From positions 9,738 through 73,737 of the forward strand of contig JAHBNG010000070.1 of NCBI GenBank assembly GCA_019217005.1: DNA of 64,000 nucleotides. The letters are read 5' to 3'. Under the pieces are notes generated by a model. That model was not told the DNA's origin. It saw only the letters and a list, made by a program, of their open reading frames with translations, and searched no databases. Below, in pieces: positions 27,213-36,420 of this stretch. Origin of the DNA: Chloroflexi bacterium TSY (GTDB lineage Bacteria; Chloroflexota; Anaerolineae; Caldilineales; Caldilineaceae). A program made the translations under genes and the position numbers. Within the stretch, counting starts at the first letter, position 1; every line of letters starts with the position of its first letter.

Positions 27213-28194
27213 CCAACCAATTCTGAACGCGTGGATGCTCGAGTACGTCAGGGTTCAGAATATGATCGGGTTTGCGTCCCTGGATCGCGTCGGTTGCCTG
27301 TTCAATGCTTTTGGCGTCTAGCCGCATGGTCGATTCAACCGAAATACCCGCATTATGATTCGTGCAAATTATGCGCGGATGTCCTTTGTGGATGGCCCGA
27401 GTGCTATTGACTGGATCATCCACTACATAGTAATAAAGCTTTTCTTCTTGAATGGCCCGATTGACCGCTTCATCATCAACAAGATTGCCGCGAGAAGGGT
27501 TGATCAAAGAAGCGTGAGGCTGCATCAGGGAGAGCAGATCATACGTTACAATTGTCTCATCGCCTGACACATGGAGTGAGACGGTGTCGCATTCTTTGAA
27601 GAGGGTTGCAGGCGAGTCGACAACTTCTGCACCATACTGCGCTGCGATCTCCTCAATGTCGGGACGCAGATCGTAGACCAGTAGACGACCATGTTCGCCC
27701 AACAGCGGTTTCGCACGCATGGCAACTTCCTGTCCGATACGTCCACAACCATAGAGACCCAGGGTAGTGTGTTGCGCTTCGTAGGTACGGATAATAGAAA
27801 AATCGCCCTGATGGGACAGATTATTAAGGGTATAAACTCGCTTCAGCGTGGCCATCCACTGAGCGATCGTATACTCAGCCACTGCATCCATATGCACGGG
27901 TGTGACCGTAATAATCACACCGACCTGCGTGGCCTTCTCCACATTTACCTTGTCGAACCCAACACCCCAGCGGGCAACAATTCGTAGATCTGAGGCTGCA
28001 TCGTAAAAAGCGTCTGTATAGAGCGAGGAGCTTGCAATTGACGCGACCAAGCCAGGAGCATGTTCTGGACCAAGAACCGCTGGCTCATCAACCAATTCGC
28101 CCAAGGTTCGGAGATGATCCAATCCCTGTTGGCGCTCGACTGAGGCAAACTCGTCATTCCGAAATTGAGCAGTAAGCATAATTTTGGGTTTCAT
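27196..28194 (-). CDS. D-isomer-specific 2-hydroxyacid dehydrogenase
   Basis: The 332-residue protein belongs to the phosphoglycerate dehydrogenase-like family. It shows the NAD-binding GLYGCGRIGQEVA motif and active-site Arg in INPSRGNLVDD, with a His in CTNHNAG near the C-terminus. The usual catalytic Glu region (normally D-V-F/Y-x-x-E) reads YYVVDDPVNS, so the acid may be an Asp. It would reduce a 2-keto acid or oxidise its 2-hydroxy acid with NAD(P). No serine-pathway partner is adjacent. Its final codons overlap repeat F. Confidence 0.87.
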   Translation of the reverse strand: MKPKIMLTAQFRNDEFASVERQQGLDHLRTLGELVDEPAVLGPEHAPGLVASIASSSLYTDAFYDAASDLRIVARWGVGFDKVNVEKATQVGVIITVTPVHMDAVAEYTIAQWMATLKRVYTLNNLSHQGDFSIIRTYEAQHTTLGLYGCGRIGQEVAMRAKPLLGEHGRLLVYDLRPDIEEIAAQYGAEVVDSPATLFKECDTVSLHVSGDETIVTYDLLSLMQPHASLINPSRGNLVDDEAVNRAIQEEKLYYYVVDDPVNSTRAIHKGHPRIICTNHNAGISVESTMRLDAKSIEQATDAIQGRKPDHILNPDVLEHPRVQNWLGNSKK

Positions 28195-28378
28195 CTTGGT
28201 ATGTCCTTTTTGGGGTGAGTCATAACATCATATAATAGGTCAAGTATAGCACGCAAGCGAGCGAACAGCAATGGATTTGAAACTCCTTCTCTAGCGGAGG
28301 TCAAGTCGAAGTCAAAAAGGTGCCGCGAAGGAATACGAAGTTTTGACCTCTTCTTCATGAACTTCGTGGCTCCTTTTC

Positions 28379-29187
28379 GGTTCTCCCGCACTTTCGATGA
28401 AAGTGGATCTAGCTCAAAGCTGGGGACCAAGAACGCGGCGGCGCAGGAGGACAAAGTTGGCGCGGCCATACATCTGACGTTTGATGAACTTCAAGCGGTT
28501 GACCTGTCCCTCGGTCTGCCCGTTGCTCCAGGGAGAAGAAAGGGCATGGGTCACAGCGGAAAGATCCTGTCGAATCCCATTGGCAAAGGATGTCAATGCG
28601 GCGATTCCAGAAGCAGCCACATCGTGGAGCCAAGAAGTCAGTTGCTCCGGCTGTTGGTCCTGAACCATCCGGTGCTCGGCGAATCAAACGAATGAGCGTA
28701 TCAGGACTTGTCGGCATGCCCAGACTCTTCAGCAAACGAGCACCTGCCTCCCCACCTAATGCAAAGGCCACCTCTTGCTGTTGCTCTGTTCGTCGTTCCG
28801 TTCGGCGCGCATAGGGCGCAACCACACCAGGAAATCTTTCTGCAAACGTTCGATGACTACATCCCTCATTCTTGCAGAAGAAGCTTCTCACTTTCATCTG
28901 CAACTGGATTCCATTCCTTGCACACGGCAAATCTGATGGATTTCGCTCATATGATGTATTGACTTTGTCTGATTCCTGACCACAATCTGGACATCTCGCT
29001 GTCGGATGATTGCTTGACACCTTCAAACTCACTTGCTTGTTGTCAAACTCGACTTCATTCACTTCTAATTCTGCCTTTTCTGGCAACAGGAACTCTAGTT
29101 TTCTCATCGAACGCCTCCTTGATTGAGTCCGGCTTCCTATTATCCACATCCTGTCAAGTCCCTTTTCATAAATAGTGCGGGAGAACC
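28379..29187 (-). mobile_element. internally deleted ISL3-family element
   Basis: Inverted ends GGTTCTCCCGCACT and AGTGCGGGAGAACC bound 809 bp. Only the two ends of an ISL3 transposase gene remain inside, so this is a non-autonomous derivative. No clear 8-bp duplication is left at its edges. It separates the integrase fragment at 29188 from whatever preceded it. Confidence 0.85.
28409..29107 (-). pseudogene. ISL3 transposase with central DDE domain deleted
   Basis: The N-terminal part (about 140 residues from the ATG near 29107) has the zinc-ribbon motifs CPDCG and CKNEGC and the HTH-like segment TPDTLIRLIRR. The C-terminal part, in another frame, has WSNGQTEGQVNRLKFIKRQMYGRA, the classic ISL3 ending with the catalytic Glu region. 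The roughly 170 residues between, which hold the first catalytic Asp residues, are missing. ISL3 transposases are normally near 400 residues. Confidence 0.87.
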
Positions 29188-29390
29188 GCTTTTATCGTAT
29201 CAAAAACAAGAGACCGGATGTCTCACCTGCTGACCCACTCTTTGCCTCTATGACAGGTGGCAGGATGGACCGCAACAACATCAAACGGCTACTCAAGACA
29301 GCCGCCCGTAGAGCAGGTATCCAGAGTAACGTACATCCGCACAAGCTGCGACATACGTTTGCGATTGAGTTTTTAAGGAACGGAGGGAAC

Positions 29391-30892
29391 TTTACTTTCT
29401 GGTAAAAGAAAAGAGATGAGGTGAGAAATGTGACAAAAAGCGGTTAGCGTTTCATCCTAAAGGTAGAGAACCCAAAAAGGAGGAAGGAATGCTAACCGCG
29501 CCAGAAATAACTATAGCAGTACTGATGAATGTATTGCAAGTAACGCCGGTGGGAACAAACGTAAATGTAATGCGTCTGATGTGGGCGATGATGAATGGGT
29601 CGTTTCTGAAAAGTCGAGGAGCAATCCATAGTGGATTGAGTGAAAGCGGGTTTGAAGATGAGGAGCTCCGGCGAAGCTGGTGGAGCTTTCGATATGGATC
29701 ATGGGATATTGCAAGCCTGCTCTCATCGTGGCAAGAAGAAGTGGAGTGGAAAGGGGAATGGGAGGCAAAAAAGTTAGAAGGATACCGAGTGAAAAGCATA
29801 GATATCACAGGGTTCTGGCGACCGAAGCTGCAAGGGAAAGTGAACCGACTCTATAACTCAACGGCTCGTCGGGCATTGCCCGCGCTCATCTTTGGAGTGA
29901 TGATAAGCTCGGGGGAGATAGGCGGGAAACGAGTGCCACTGCTCAAGGCAATCATGAGATGCGAGGTAGGCACAAAGGAAAGTGAGTTTCGGAAAAAGCT
30001 GCTGAAAGAGACCAAGAAATCACTGGAGTCAGACGAAGTGGCGGTGGTCGATGCCGGGTTTACAATCAGAGAAATGCTAGAAAGCGACGTCGACCGATTT
30101 GTCCTTCGGGAAGCGATTAACTGCACAGCGCGCCGCAATGAGTTACCCGAACGTAAGGAAAAAGGCAGACCACCCGAATATGGTGATATTGTGCGTCCGC
30201 TCTCTCGATGCTATAGGGGAAAGCGACTCGAGGCCACAACTCCAGACTCGTTTGGTCAATTTGTCTATAGTGGTCGCCTGATTCGCTATCAAGCATGGCA
30301 CAATCTCGTCCCCAGGACAACCAAGGTGGATACAGCCAACCGCACCTATTCGATTTACGTCTTTCAGGATCCTGCTTATCACACACCTTTGGTTCTGGCG
30401 ACCGTCATGGCTTTACAAGCTGAAACCATTTATCTTTTCTCTCTGGAGCGCTGGCCTGTTGAACATCCCCCCTTGGCTTCCAAGCAGATGATTGGCTTAC
30501 ATCGTCAATTTGTTCATGCCGATGAGGCTTGCTTCCGCTTACCTGAACTGGGGCTGCTGGCTGGCAATCTTCTTTCCCATTTAGCCGCTTCTCTTCCTCC
30601 CATACCGACTGGCTACTGGGATCGAGAGCCTCAAGCCACTCCCGGCAGGCTGCGCCGCGTTCTCTCGAGTGCTCTTTTTCCAACTCCCGACCAACTCGAC
30701 CCTGACTTTCGGAAAAAGGCCTCGGTTTCACACCATTTCCCTAAAGGCGTTCTCGCTCATCGCCGCCTCAATGCCGCTGCTTAAACTAGCCGAGCACTAT
30801 TTTTACATTTTATCCCGTTTTTTCAGGGTGGATTCTTTTTTCCGCCCCTTTCGGTTTGCCCTTTGTCACTCAAGCCTTTACCAGAAAGTAAA
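29391..30892 (+). mobile_element. complete IS4-like insertion sequence
   Basis: This 1502-bp element has inverted ends TTTACTTTCTGGTAAA / TTTACCAGAAAGTAAA and perfect 8-bp duplications GAGGGAAC at 29383-29390 and 30893-30900. It carries one intact transposase gene and is probably autonomous. It is inserted in the integrase gene. Confidence 0.96.
29489..30784 (+). CDS. IS4-like DDE transposase
   Basis: The 431-residue transposase is uninterrupted. Candidate catalytic residues are Asp in KSIDITGFW (about residue 107), Asp in VAVVDAGFT (about 195) and Glu in the C-terminal segment SLERWPVEHPPLASK. The last fits the R-x3-E-x6-K part of the YREK signature of the IS4 superfamily, but the tyrosine is Ser. 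The upstream AAAAAGGAGG is a strong ribosome-binding site, and the start ATG follows it. Membership of a particular IS4 subgroup is uncertain. This is the only clearly intact transposase in the window, and it could also act on the damaged copy at 1-1239. Confidence 0.9.
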   Translation: MLTAPEITIAVLMNVLQVTPVGTNVNVMRLMWAMMNGSFLKSRGAIHSGLSESGFEDEELRRSWWSFRYGSWDIASLLSSWQEEVEWKGEWEAKKLEGYRVKSIDITGFWRPKLQGKVNRLYNSTARRALPALIFGVMISSGEIGGKRVPLLKAIMRCEVGTKESEFRKKLLKETKKSLESDEVAVVDAGFTIREMLESDVDRFVLREAINCTARRNELPERKEKGRPPEYGDIVRPLSRCYRGKRLEATTPDSFGQFVYSGRLIRYQAWHNLVPRTTKVDTANRTYSIYVFQDPAYHTPLVLATVMALQAETIYLFSLERWPVEHPPLASKQMIGLHRQFVHADEACFRLPELGLLAGNLLSHLAASLPPIPTGYWDREPQATPGRLRRVLSSALFPTPDQLDPDFRKKASVSHHFPKGVLAHRRLNAAA

Positions 30893-31030
30893 GAGGGAAC
30901 CCATTTGAGCTAAAAGAACTACTCGGACACGAGACCTTAACGATGGTGATGAATTACTTGGCTATAGCAGAGACGGATTTGGAAAATGCACAAAGAAAGT
31001 ATAGTCCCGCAGACAAATGGAGATTGTGAG

Positions 31031-31195
31031 ATGACAGTTCAAGAGACAGCAGAATACGCAGAGGTTCACCCTCTGACAGTGTACAAGTGGATTAAACCTG
31101 GATGGATTGAGGCAAAGCAGCGATATGACCGACGCTGGATTATCGACAAAGAAAGCGTTGACCAACTGCTAGAAGGCCCACCACAACAAAGCTAG
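31031..31195 (+). CDS. excisionase-type helix-turn-helix protein
   Basis: The 54-residue protein starts one base after the integrase stop codon. It is a single winged-HTH of the excisionase/MerR-like HTH_17 type: MTVQETAEYAEVHPLTVYKW, then RRWIIDKESVDQLL. In integrative elements this protein bends DNA and directs the integrase to excision. Adjacent location to the integrase fragment supports that, but with a crippled integrase it is now a relic. Length is normal for Xis proteins. Confidence 0.8.
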   Translation: MTVQETAEYAEVHPLTVYKWIKPGWIEAKQRYDRRWIIDKESVDQLLEGPPQQS

Positions 31196-31201
31196 TTTGC
31201 A

Positions 31202-31235
31202 CCTCTGACAGGTGGTAGGACACCTGCCAGAGGCT
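31202..31235 (+). terminator. hairpin after the int-xis remnant
   Basis: CCTCTGACAGGTG pairs with CACCTGCCAGAGG around a short loop immediately after the xis-like stop codon. It lacks a clear T-tract, but its position suits transcription termination. Confidence 0.5.
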
Positions 31236-31402
31236 AACCCATAAACCGTAGACATGGTACGGTTTGAGCTTGATTTGTCTACTTTTATTGACTAAATCAT
31301 TTCAGCTTGCAGAGACTCGGTATCAGGGGGATGGAGCAGTGGGGTTTGGGACTTCCCTCACTCCCTCTTTACTCATTATGTCAAACTATTGTTCCTTCTA
31401 AG

Positions 31403-31531
31403 AGAGTGTTTTAAATGTCATTCTGAGGAGGCTTTGCGACGAAGAATCCCTGGTTCTAAGTGCAAAAAGAGGATTCTTCGCTCCGTTCCTCCGCTCAGAT
31501 TGACACGCTGCCACACTTTTAAAACATTCTC
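31403..31531. repeat. widespread TGTCATTCTGAG palindromic repeat
   Basis: The unit begins TGTCATTCTGAG and contains CGAAGAATCC, mirrored by GGATTCTTCG and CTCAGATTGACA; the outer GTGTTTTAAA / TTTAAAACA also pair. Palindromes of this kind recur in many environmental bacterial genomes, including Chloroflexota. Only this copy was seen here. Confidence 0.65.
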
Positions 31532-32015
31532 CAAGGCGCTACAACTGCCAATAGATGCTTTGAGGCGGAAATTTCGCCAAATCTCCTATCGCCATCCGTG
31601 AAAGATGAAGGCGTGTTTTCAACATCACAGACACCTATTCATCCCGCCACGGTGGATCGGTCCATGTTTCAACCCAATTCCATTGCCAGATCACCTGTTT
31701 GGAATGGCAACTCTACCTCGTATTGGAGACCCGCGGTGAAAGGCAAAATTTGGGTTCGGTCACCGATATGGTTGCGCAGATCTTCCATGAACGCAAAGGG
31801 ATCATCGATATTGGGTGGCCAATGACCTTCTGGAATCGGATCTGATTTGCTGTCGGTGCGGTAGTGAGTTGGAATGAAGAAACGCGGTTGGACATAGTCC
31901 ATAAATTGTACTAGCTGATCCCACTTTTTGAGACCAAGCTTCATGTGAATGAGAAAATCTACCCGACCCTTAAGATTCTCTAGCGCAGGGTAGGCCATGT
32001 GCAGATCGCCAGTAT

Positions 32016-32230
32016 CAGTAGATCCAAATTTCAGGTTTAGAGAGAGAATTTGGGCTAATTAGTTGACATAAATACGTATTTGCCAGTCAATACCTAGCAT
32101 TTACGTAAAATTTAAGCGATTTCTAGATATGAAATTGGCTGTTTTTGGCAACTGAGATCTGAAAAAATGGCCCCAAAATCCCTTCTCTCCCGACTGAAAA
32201 TAGTCAAAAACGCCAAATTTGGATCTACTG
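32016..32230. mobile_element. MITE family A, subtype A1, in MBL gene
   Basis: A 215-bp copy nearly identical to the one at 9624. It is flanked by AGTAT at 32011-32015 and at 32231-32235; the right duplication is shared with the next element. Confidence 0.94.
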
Positions 32231-32235
32231 AGTAT

Positions 32236-32450
32236 CAGTAGATCCAAATTTCAGGTTTTGAGAGAGAATTCTGGCTAAACAGTTGACATAAATACAAATT
32301 TGCCGGTCGATATCTAGTTTTTGCGTTAGATTTGGGCGATTTTCAGATATGAAATAGGTTGTTTTCTGTAACCGAAATCTGAATAAATGACTCCAAAATC
32401 CCTGCAATCTCGACTGAAAATCGCCAAAAACGCCAAATTTGGATCTACTG
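32236..32450. mobile_element. MITE family A, subtype A2, tandem with the preceding copy
   Basis: A 215-bp copy of the diverged subtype A2, flanked by AGTAT at 32231-32235 and 32451-32455. Together with its neighbour it gives the order AGTAT-A1-AGTAT-A2-AGTAT, showing two separate insertions at the same 5-bp target. Confidence 0.94.
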
Positions 32451-32989
32451 AGTATGGTAAAAGGAGACATGCTTGGTTGTGTGGGTAATGAGATAGCCAC
32501 AAGTCGGGAGGTCGGGACGTGCGTTTTCACCGCTTTCAACTGCTTCTACCTGGATCGGCCCCAAGTCAACTTCAACTGGATGAGGGAAATGACGCGTCTC
32601 ATCGGCTAGATATTTGGGGTAAAGTACCTGAATCTGCTCGCGTGGGATGTGCTTGTCAATAGGCAGATCGCGGGAAAATGCTGCATCGCCGTAGTACTCG
32701 TCAATCGGTTCATTAGGGGCCAGACAGCCGATATTGACAAAGAGTTTTTTGAACCGATCACCCTGGCAAAGCTTGCGCAATGTTTTGGGATGACAGTGAT
32801 CAAAGTGTTCGTGGCTGATAAATATATAGTCGTAGATGGGTTTGGCGTTGGCGAGATTCTCGCCAAAGAGATATGGATCAATGGCAATGTTGACATCGCC
32901 AAACAGAATGTCGAAGGCCCCACAGCCCCACCAGCGTAAGTATATATTGTTCATCGATTAGACTATCCTCCGGAGTTCTCTATCTCACC

Positions 32990-35461
32990 TTATTCATACG
33001 CCAACGTCTCGCGCACCCGCAAACTAGCCGCGTTCCGCGCCGGAATTAAGCTCGCAAGAGCCGACACAAGCAAAACAACGATCAGCCAGAAGAGCGGTGC
33101 TCGCATGTCAAAGACATAGGTCAGCGGCAGCTTGGCAAAGTTCAACCCAATTTGGCGGCTCATCAAACGGCTCATGGGTTGAGAGAGAAGCAATGCACCA
33201 CACCAGGAGAGCATCCCGATGATCATCCCTTCGACCACAAAGATACGCAAGACGGATCGATCTGATGCACCAATCGCGCGCAACACACCGATCTCCCGTT
33301 TACGCTCCAACACATTGATGCTCATGGTCGCCATCAGTCCCAGACTGCCCACGGTGGCCAACAGAAAAGCCATGATCATCAAAAGGATCGTGACGATATT
33401 GAAGCGTTCGGTGAAGATATCGCGATCCTCAGTTGCCGTGCGGGTCGATTTGATCTCAATGCCAGCTCGCTGTAGTCGAGCTTCTGCCTCCTGAGCGACT
33501 CGCGCCAGCGTGGCTGCATCATGACTGGCTGTCACGAGACGGATTGTGTCTGTCTGTCCGTGATGACCTGCCACCTGCCAAAAGTGGGGGAGATTCATAT
33601 AGACAATCGGTGGTGCAATTGGCGGCTGAAATACTTCATTCAATCCAATCACGCGCCACACATCTTCCTCATCACCAATTTTAAGCGTTAATTCTCGATC
33701 TAGACCAATATCTGGTTCGTCCAAAAGAAGACCTGTCGAAACAACGATTCCATTCGAATCATTGGGCTCCAGCCACCGTCCTTCCACCAGATCTGGCTCA
33801 AAGATTACTGTGTCGGCCGGCAAAGCATAGACGCGAACGCTATCTCCTTCGCTGCCGTCCGAACGGATGGGAATCCCCTCGCGCAACCCCCAACTCTCCA
33901 CCGTTTGAACACCGGGAATCTGCAGGGTCAAGCTTTCCAATCGTTGGATCCGATAGGCGCGATCAAGCTGAATCTGAACATCAAAGCCTTGATCGCCCAG
34001 CATCTCTTCCAACGTACGAAAGAGCGAGGCACGAACGCTCAGCACGCTCATAAAGATCGCACCACCCAACATTAAAGGGATCAACGTGCGGATGAGACGC
34101 CCACGACGCCGCATGGTGTTGCGCAGCGAAAGGCGCAGCGGACGGGATAATTGAACGAAGGAGAGTGAAAGAGCGGTCATCAGCTCTTGGATTCGTTTAC
34201 CAATCGGATTTTCCCCAGGGGGCGGTGGCTCCAACCCCTGACTCTGTACAGCTTCGCGGACGGTTAGACGAGCAGCAACGAGAATCGGATAGAGAGCGGC
34301 CAGCAGTGGCACAAGGAGTCCAACCGCCAATTCCAAGAGCAGGATCATGGGACTCAGTTGGAATTGGTCAATATCGAAATTTAGCTGACCGGCAACAAAC
34401 CGCGCAAAGAGGCGCGCGCAAAAAGCACCAATCGGGATCGAGATGAACAGAGCACAGACTCCAAAGAGCAGAACCATTCGCAAGTAGAGAATGGTAATCT
34501 GTTCAGCCCGAGCCCCAATGGCCTTCATCACACCGATTTGGCGCGTCTGCTGAGTCAGCATGGCGGTAATGACGTTGATCACAAGAAAACCGCTCAGGAT
34601 GAGAGCGAGAACACCAAGTATCCCCAATATCAACAAAATAGTGGGCAGAAATTCCATGGCAAAATGGGTGCCAGGATCGGGCACTTCCGTCCAGAAAACA
34701 CTATATCCGCTCTCTTCTATTTTGTCAGTTGCAGCCTGCGCAACCTGCGTAATGTGAGCTTTGTCAAACTGATTCTCGGCAACGCGTAGATGAACTTCGT
34801 TGAAATTACGCGACAATCCAAGCCACTCTAGGGTATCGCGTTCAACATATGCGTAAGGAATACCCGTAATCTGTGCTGGCGGCTGGTTCATGTCGTGAAC
34901 CAATCCGACGATACGGAGCGGGCGCTGATCACCTTTTTCAGTTTCGAGCAACAGGGTGTCGCCGATCTGGGCTTCTGTCAAAGCCAGGGAGTTGCGCTCG
35001 ATTAGAAGTGTCCGTTCAGGAGGGGGCCAAGGTCCCTGATGCGGGCGTACAATATCTACATGGTGATCCTGATAGTCCTCCAACGCAAAAAGTCGTAAAT
35101 CTTGCCAAGCTTCTACTTCATTCCCCGTCCCCTCCAGATTGGCATTGCGATACCGCACTGGTGCCGTATGCCGACCTTCAGCATAGGCGACTTCGGGCAT
35201 CCGTCTGATCGACTTCACCATCTCATCGTCAATGGGTGTTGTATGTAGAACGGCGCTCGCTGGCTGAATGGCTTGATAATTTGCTGGGAGTTCAGTGCTC
35301 AGCGTACTGGCGGCGCCGGCGATTGTGCCAAAGGCAAACACACCGACGGCTATTGACAAGATAACGAGGAGTGTCCGTGACTTGTGGGTCCAGAGATCGC
35401 GTAATGCGTAACGCCAGCGTAAATCCAGGAATCGGTTGTTGGCAAAAAGATTTTTTAGCAT
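32990..35461 (-). CDS. FtsX-like ABC transporter permease, fused two-domain type
   Basis: The 823-residue protein has two FtsX/MacB permease halves. Each has an N-terminal membrane helix, a large extracytoplasmic MacB_PCD-like domain, and three C-terminal membrane helices (around residues 270-400 and 680-815). It ends with the typical ARNAASLRVRETLAYE. Such permeases move lipids, lipoproteins or drugs, or transmit mechanical force, powered by a separate ATPase. No LolD/MacB-type ATPase gene is adjacent, which is unusual. A TetR gene lies upstream on the same strand, and its operator sits just before this start, so expression is likely repressed until an inducer appears. Confidence 0.9.
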   Translation of the reverse strand: MLKNLFANNRFLDLRWRYALRDLWTHKSRTLLVILSIAVGVFAFGTIAGAASTLSTELPANYQAIQPASAVLHTTPIDDEMVKSIRRMPEVAYAEGRHTAPVRYRNANLEGTGNEVEAWQDLRLFALEDYQDHHVDIVRPHQGPWPPPERTLLIERNSLALTEAQIGDTLLLETEKGDQRPLRIVGLVHDMNQPPAQITGIPYAYVERDTLEWLGLSRNFNEVHLRVAENQFDKAHITQVAQAATDKIEESGYSVFWTEVPDPGTHFAMEFLPTILLILGILGVLALILSGFLVINVITAMLTQQTRQIGVMKAIGARAEQITILYLRMVLLFGVCALFISIPIGAFCARLFARFVAGQLNFDIDQFQLSPMILLLELAVGLLVPLLAALYPILVAARLTVREAVQSQGLEPPPPGENPIGKRIQELMTALSLSFVQLSRPLRLSLRNTMRRRGRLIRTLIPLMLGGAIFMSVLSVRASLFRTLEEMLGDQGFDVQIQLDRAYRIQRLESLTLQIPGVQTVESWGLREGIPIRSDGSEGDSVRVYALPADTVIFEPDLVEGRWLEPNDSNGIVVSTGLLLDEPDIGLDRELTLKIGDEEDVWRVIGLNEVFQPPIAPPIVYMNLPHFWQVAGHHGQTDTIRLVTASHDAATLARVAQEAEARLQRAGIEIKSTRTATEDRDIFTERFNIVTILLMIMAFLLATVGSLGLMATMSINVLERKREIGVLRAIGASDRSVLRIFVVEGMIIGMLSWCGALLLSQPMSRLMSRQIGLNFAKLPLTYVFDMRAPLFWLIVVLLVSALASLIPARNAASLRVRETLAYE

Positions 35462-35488
35462 TTGGATCTTCTAAATTTCCAGCTGATT

Positions 35489-35508
35489 TTGATTGATTGG
35501 TCAATCAA
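35489..35508. promoter_or_regulatory. TetR-type operator before the FtsX permease
   Basis: The near-perfect palindrome TTGATTGATTGGTCAATCAA lies 28 bp upstream of the permease start. A very similar site, TTGATTGATTGACCAGTCAA, stands before the tetR gene at 36401-36420. Sharing of the motif by both promoters points to binding by the encoded TetR. Confidence 0.75.
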
Positions 35509-35764
35509 AGTAAAAAGAAGCACAACCACCATCATCATCAACAATTTTATACCATTCGTATCTGCTCAGTCAGTATTGGTTGGGTAGAGCCGACCTTCCC
35601 GGAAGTGGTCAGAAATGGTCTCGAATGCCCGACAACTTTTGACCACATCCGGGAAGATCTTGTCCCACGCCATTTTATGCAATACCACTCCCAAATGACA
35701 AAAAAGGATTTTGCAACCCAACTAGATTTTCGACTGGTATCACGCAATCCGCACCACGCATAAC
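35509..35764. other. intergenic stretch with a large inverted repeat
   Basis: No gene is supported; a frame at 35497-35763 rich in His/Gln looks accidental. The region holds inverted arms TTCCCGGAAGTGGTCAGAA (about 35597) and TTTTGACCACATCCGGGAA (about 35637), and outer arms TTGGTTGGGTAGA and the sequence AACCCAACTAG. It may be a degraded MITE placed between the tetR gene and the permease. Confidence 0.45.
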
Positions 35765-36388
35765 CTACGGCTTCACAAGCGCTCCATGCAAAAAAACATC
35801 AACAGTTGTCTGCACTAGCTCTTCTGGTGTCGGTGCGCGTTCATCCGGCAATTCCAAAATACGCGTTGTAACGATATAGGCAAAGAGCGGCCCCATAAAA
35901 CTGCGCACGGCACAGCCAAGATCGATCCGACGAATCACGCCTCTCTCCATCAGACGCTCAAAATAACGATAGAGAAATCCTATCATATGCGAGCTGCCCG
36001 CTTCCCACATGAGTTCCGCAACTTCAGGTTGACGGAGAGCCTCTCCAAACACGAGACGAATCAAAGCAAGCGTCGTTGGGTTGGCAGTTACATCTAAAAC
36101 TGCCGCGGCAAAGAAAGCCAGCACCTGCTCAGGTGGCTGCTCAAACAGCAGATCCGTTGGCTGAGATGTCAATTCAAGCACAGGCGTTCGTTCCTGAATC
36201 ACAGCACGAAAAAGATCGCGCTTGTCCTCAAAATAGTGGTAGATCAAACCAGCGGAACCAATGCCTGCAGCCCGTGCAATATCACGATTCGTGGCTTCCA
36301 GAAACCCCTTCTTCGAAAACACTTCGAGTGCTGCATCGATAATTTGATTGCGTCGTTCAATCGATGCCTGTTTACGAGTTGTCGTCAT
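35765..36388 (-). CDS. TetR family transcriptional regulator
   Basis: The 207-residue protein has the N-terminal TetR HTH (IIDAALEVFSKKGFLEATNRDIARAAGIGSAGLIYHYFEDKRDL) at about residues 10-60 and an all-helical ligand-binding domain after it. I chose the ATG at 36388 over the upstream GTG because it gives the usual short N-terminal arm (TTTRKQASIERR). It lies upstream of the FtsX permease on the same strand. A palindrome matching the site before the permease lies in its own promoter, indicating autoregulation plus control of the transporter. The inducer is unknown. Confidence 0.9.
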   Translation of the reverse strand: MTTTRKQASIERRNQIIDAALEVFSKKGFLEATNRDIARAAGIGSAGLIYHYFEDKRDLFRAVIQERTPVLELTSQPTDLLFEQPPEQVLAFFAAAVLDVTANPTTLALIRLVFGEALRQPEVAELMWEAGSSHMIGFLYRYFERLMERGVIRRIDLGCAVRSFMGPLFAYIVTTRILELPDERAPTPEELVQTTVDVFLHGALVKP

Positions 36389-36400
36389 AAGCCTCACAAA

Positions 36401-36420
36401 TTGATTGATTGACCAGTCAA
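36401..36420. promoter_or_regulatory. TetR-type operator before tetR
   Basis: TTGATTGATTGACCAGTCAA stands 12 bp upstream of the tetR start and matches the palindrome at 35489-35508 in 18 of 20 positions. This position suits autoregulation. Confidence 0.72.

Larger units (their letters stand above)
29188..31029 (+). pseudogene. tyrosine recombinase (integrase), C-terminal part, split by an IS4-like element
   Basis: The frame 29188-29390 encodes HPHKLRHTF (His-x-x-Arg of the active site). It stops at the IS; from 30893 it continues with FELKELLGHETLTMVMNYL, giving the second His (LGH) and the nucleophile Tyr, and ends at 31027-31029. With the IS plus one 8-bp copy removed, the two halves join in frame. 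The N-terminal arm and first catalytic Arg are absent, cut away at the ISL3 derivative. It is therefore the relic of an integrative element, with the excisionase-like gene next to it. Confidence 0.93.
31669..32954 (-). pseudogene. MBL-fold metallo-hydrolase split by two tandem MITE A copies
   Basis: The N-terminal half (ATG at 32954) has the metal-binding ISHEHFDHCHP motif of the metallo-beta-lactamase fold, UlaG/Lactamase_B_2 type. The C-terminal half after 32015 has GDLHMAYPALENLKGRVDF and later PTHYR. Deleting both elements and two of the three AGTAT copies restores one frame (SFYHT-GDLHMA) and a protein of about 280 residues. Family members hydrolyse phosphoesters or lactones; substrate unknown. 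As it stands the gene cannot give the complete fold. Confidence 0.92.

Noticed and set aside
35497..35763. frame with a poly-His segment upstream of the FtsX permease
   Set aside because: It begins in the TetR operator and crosses an inverted repeat; the His run comes from CATCATCAT repeats. No support for a gene.
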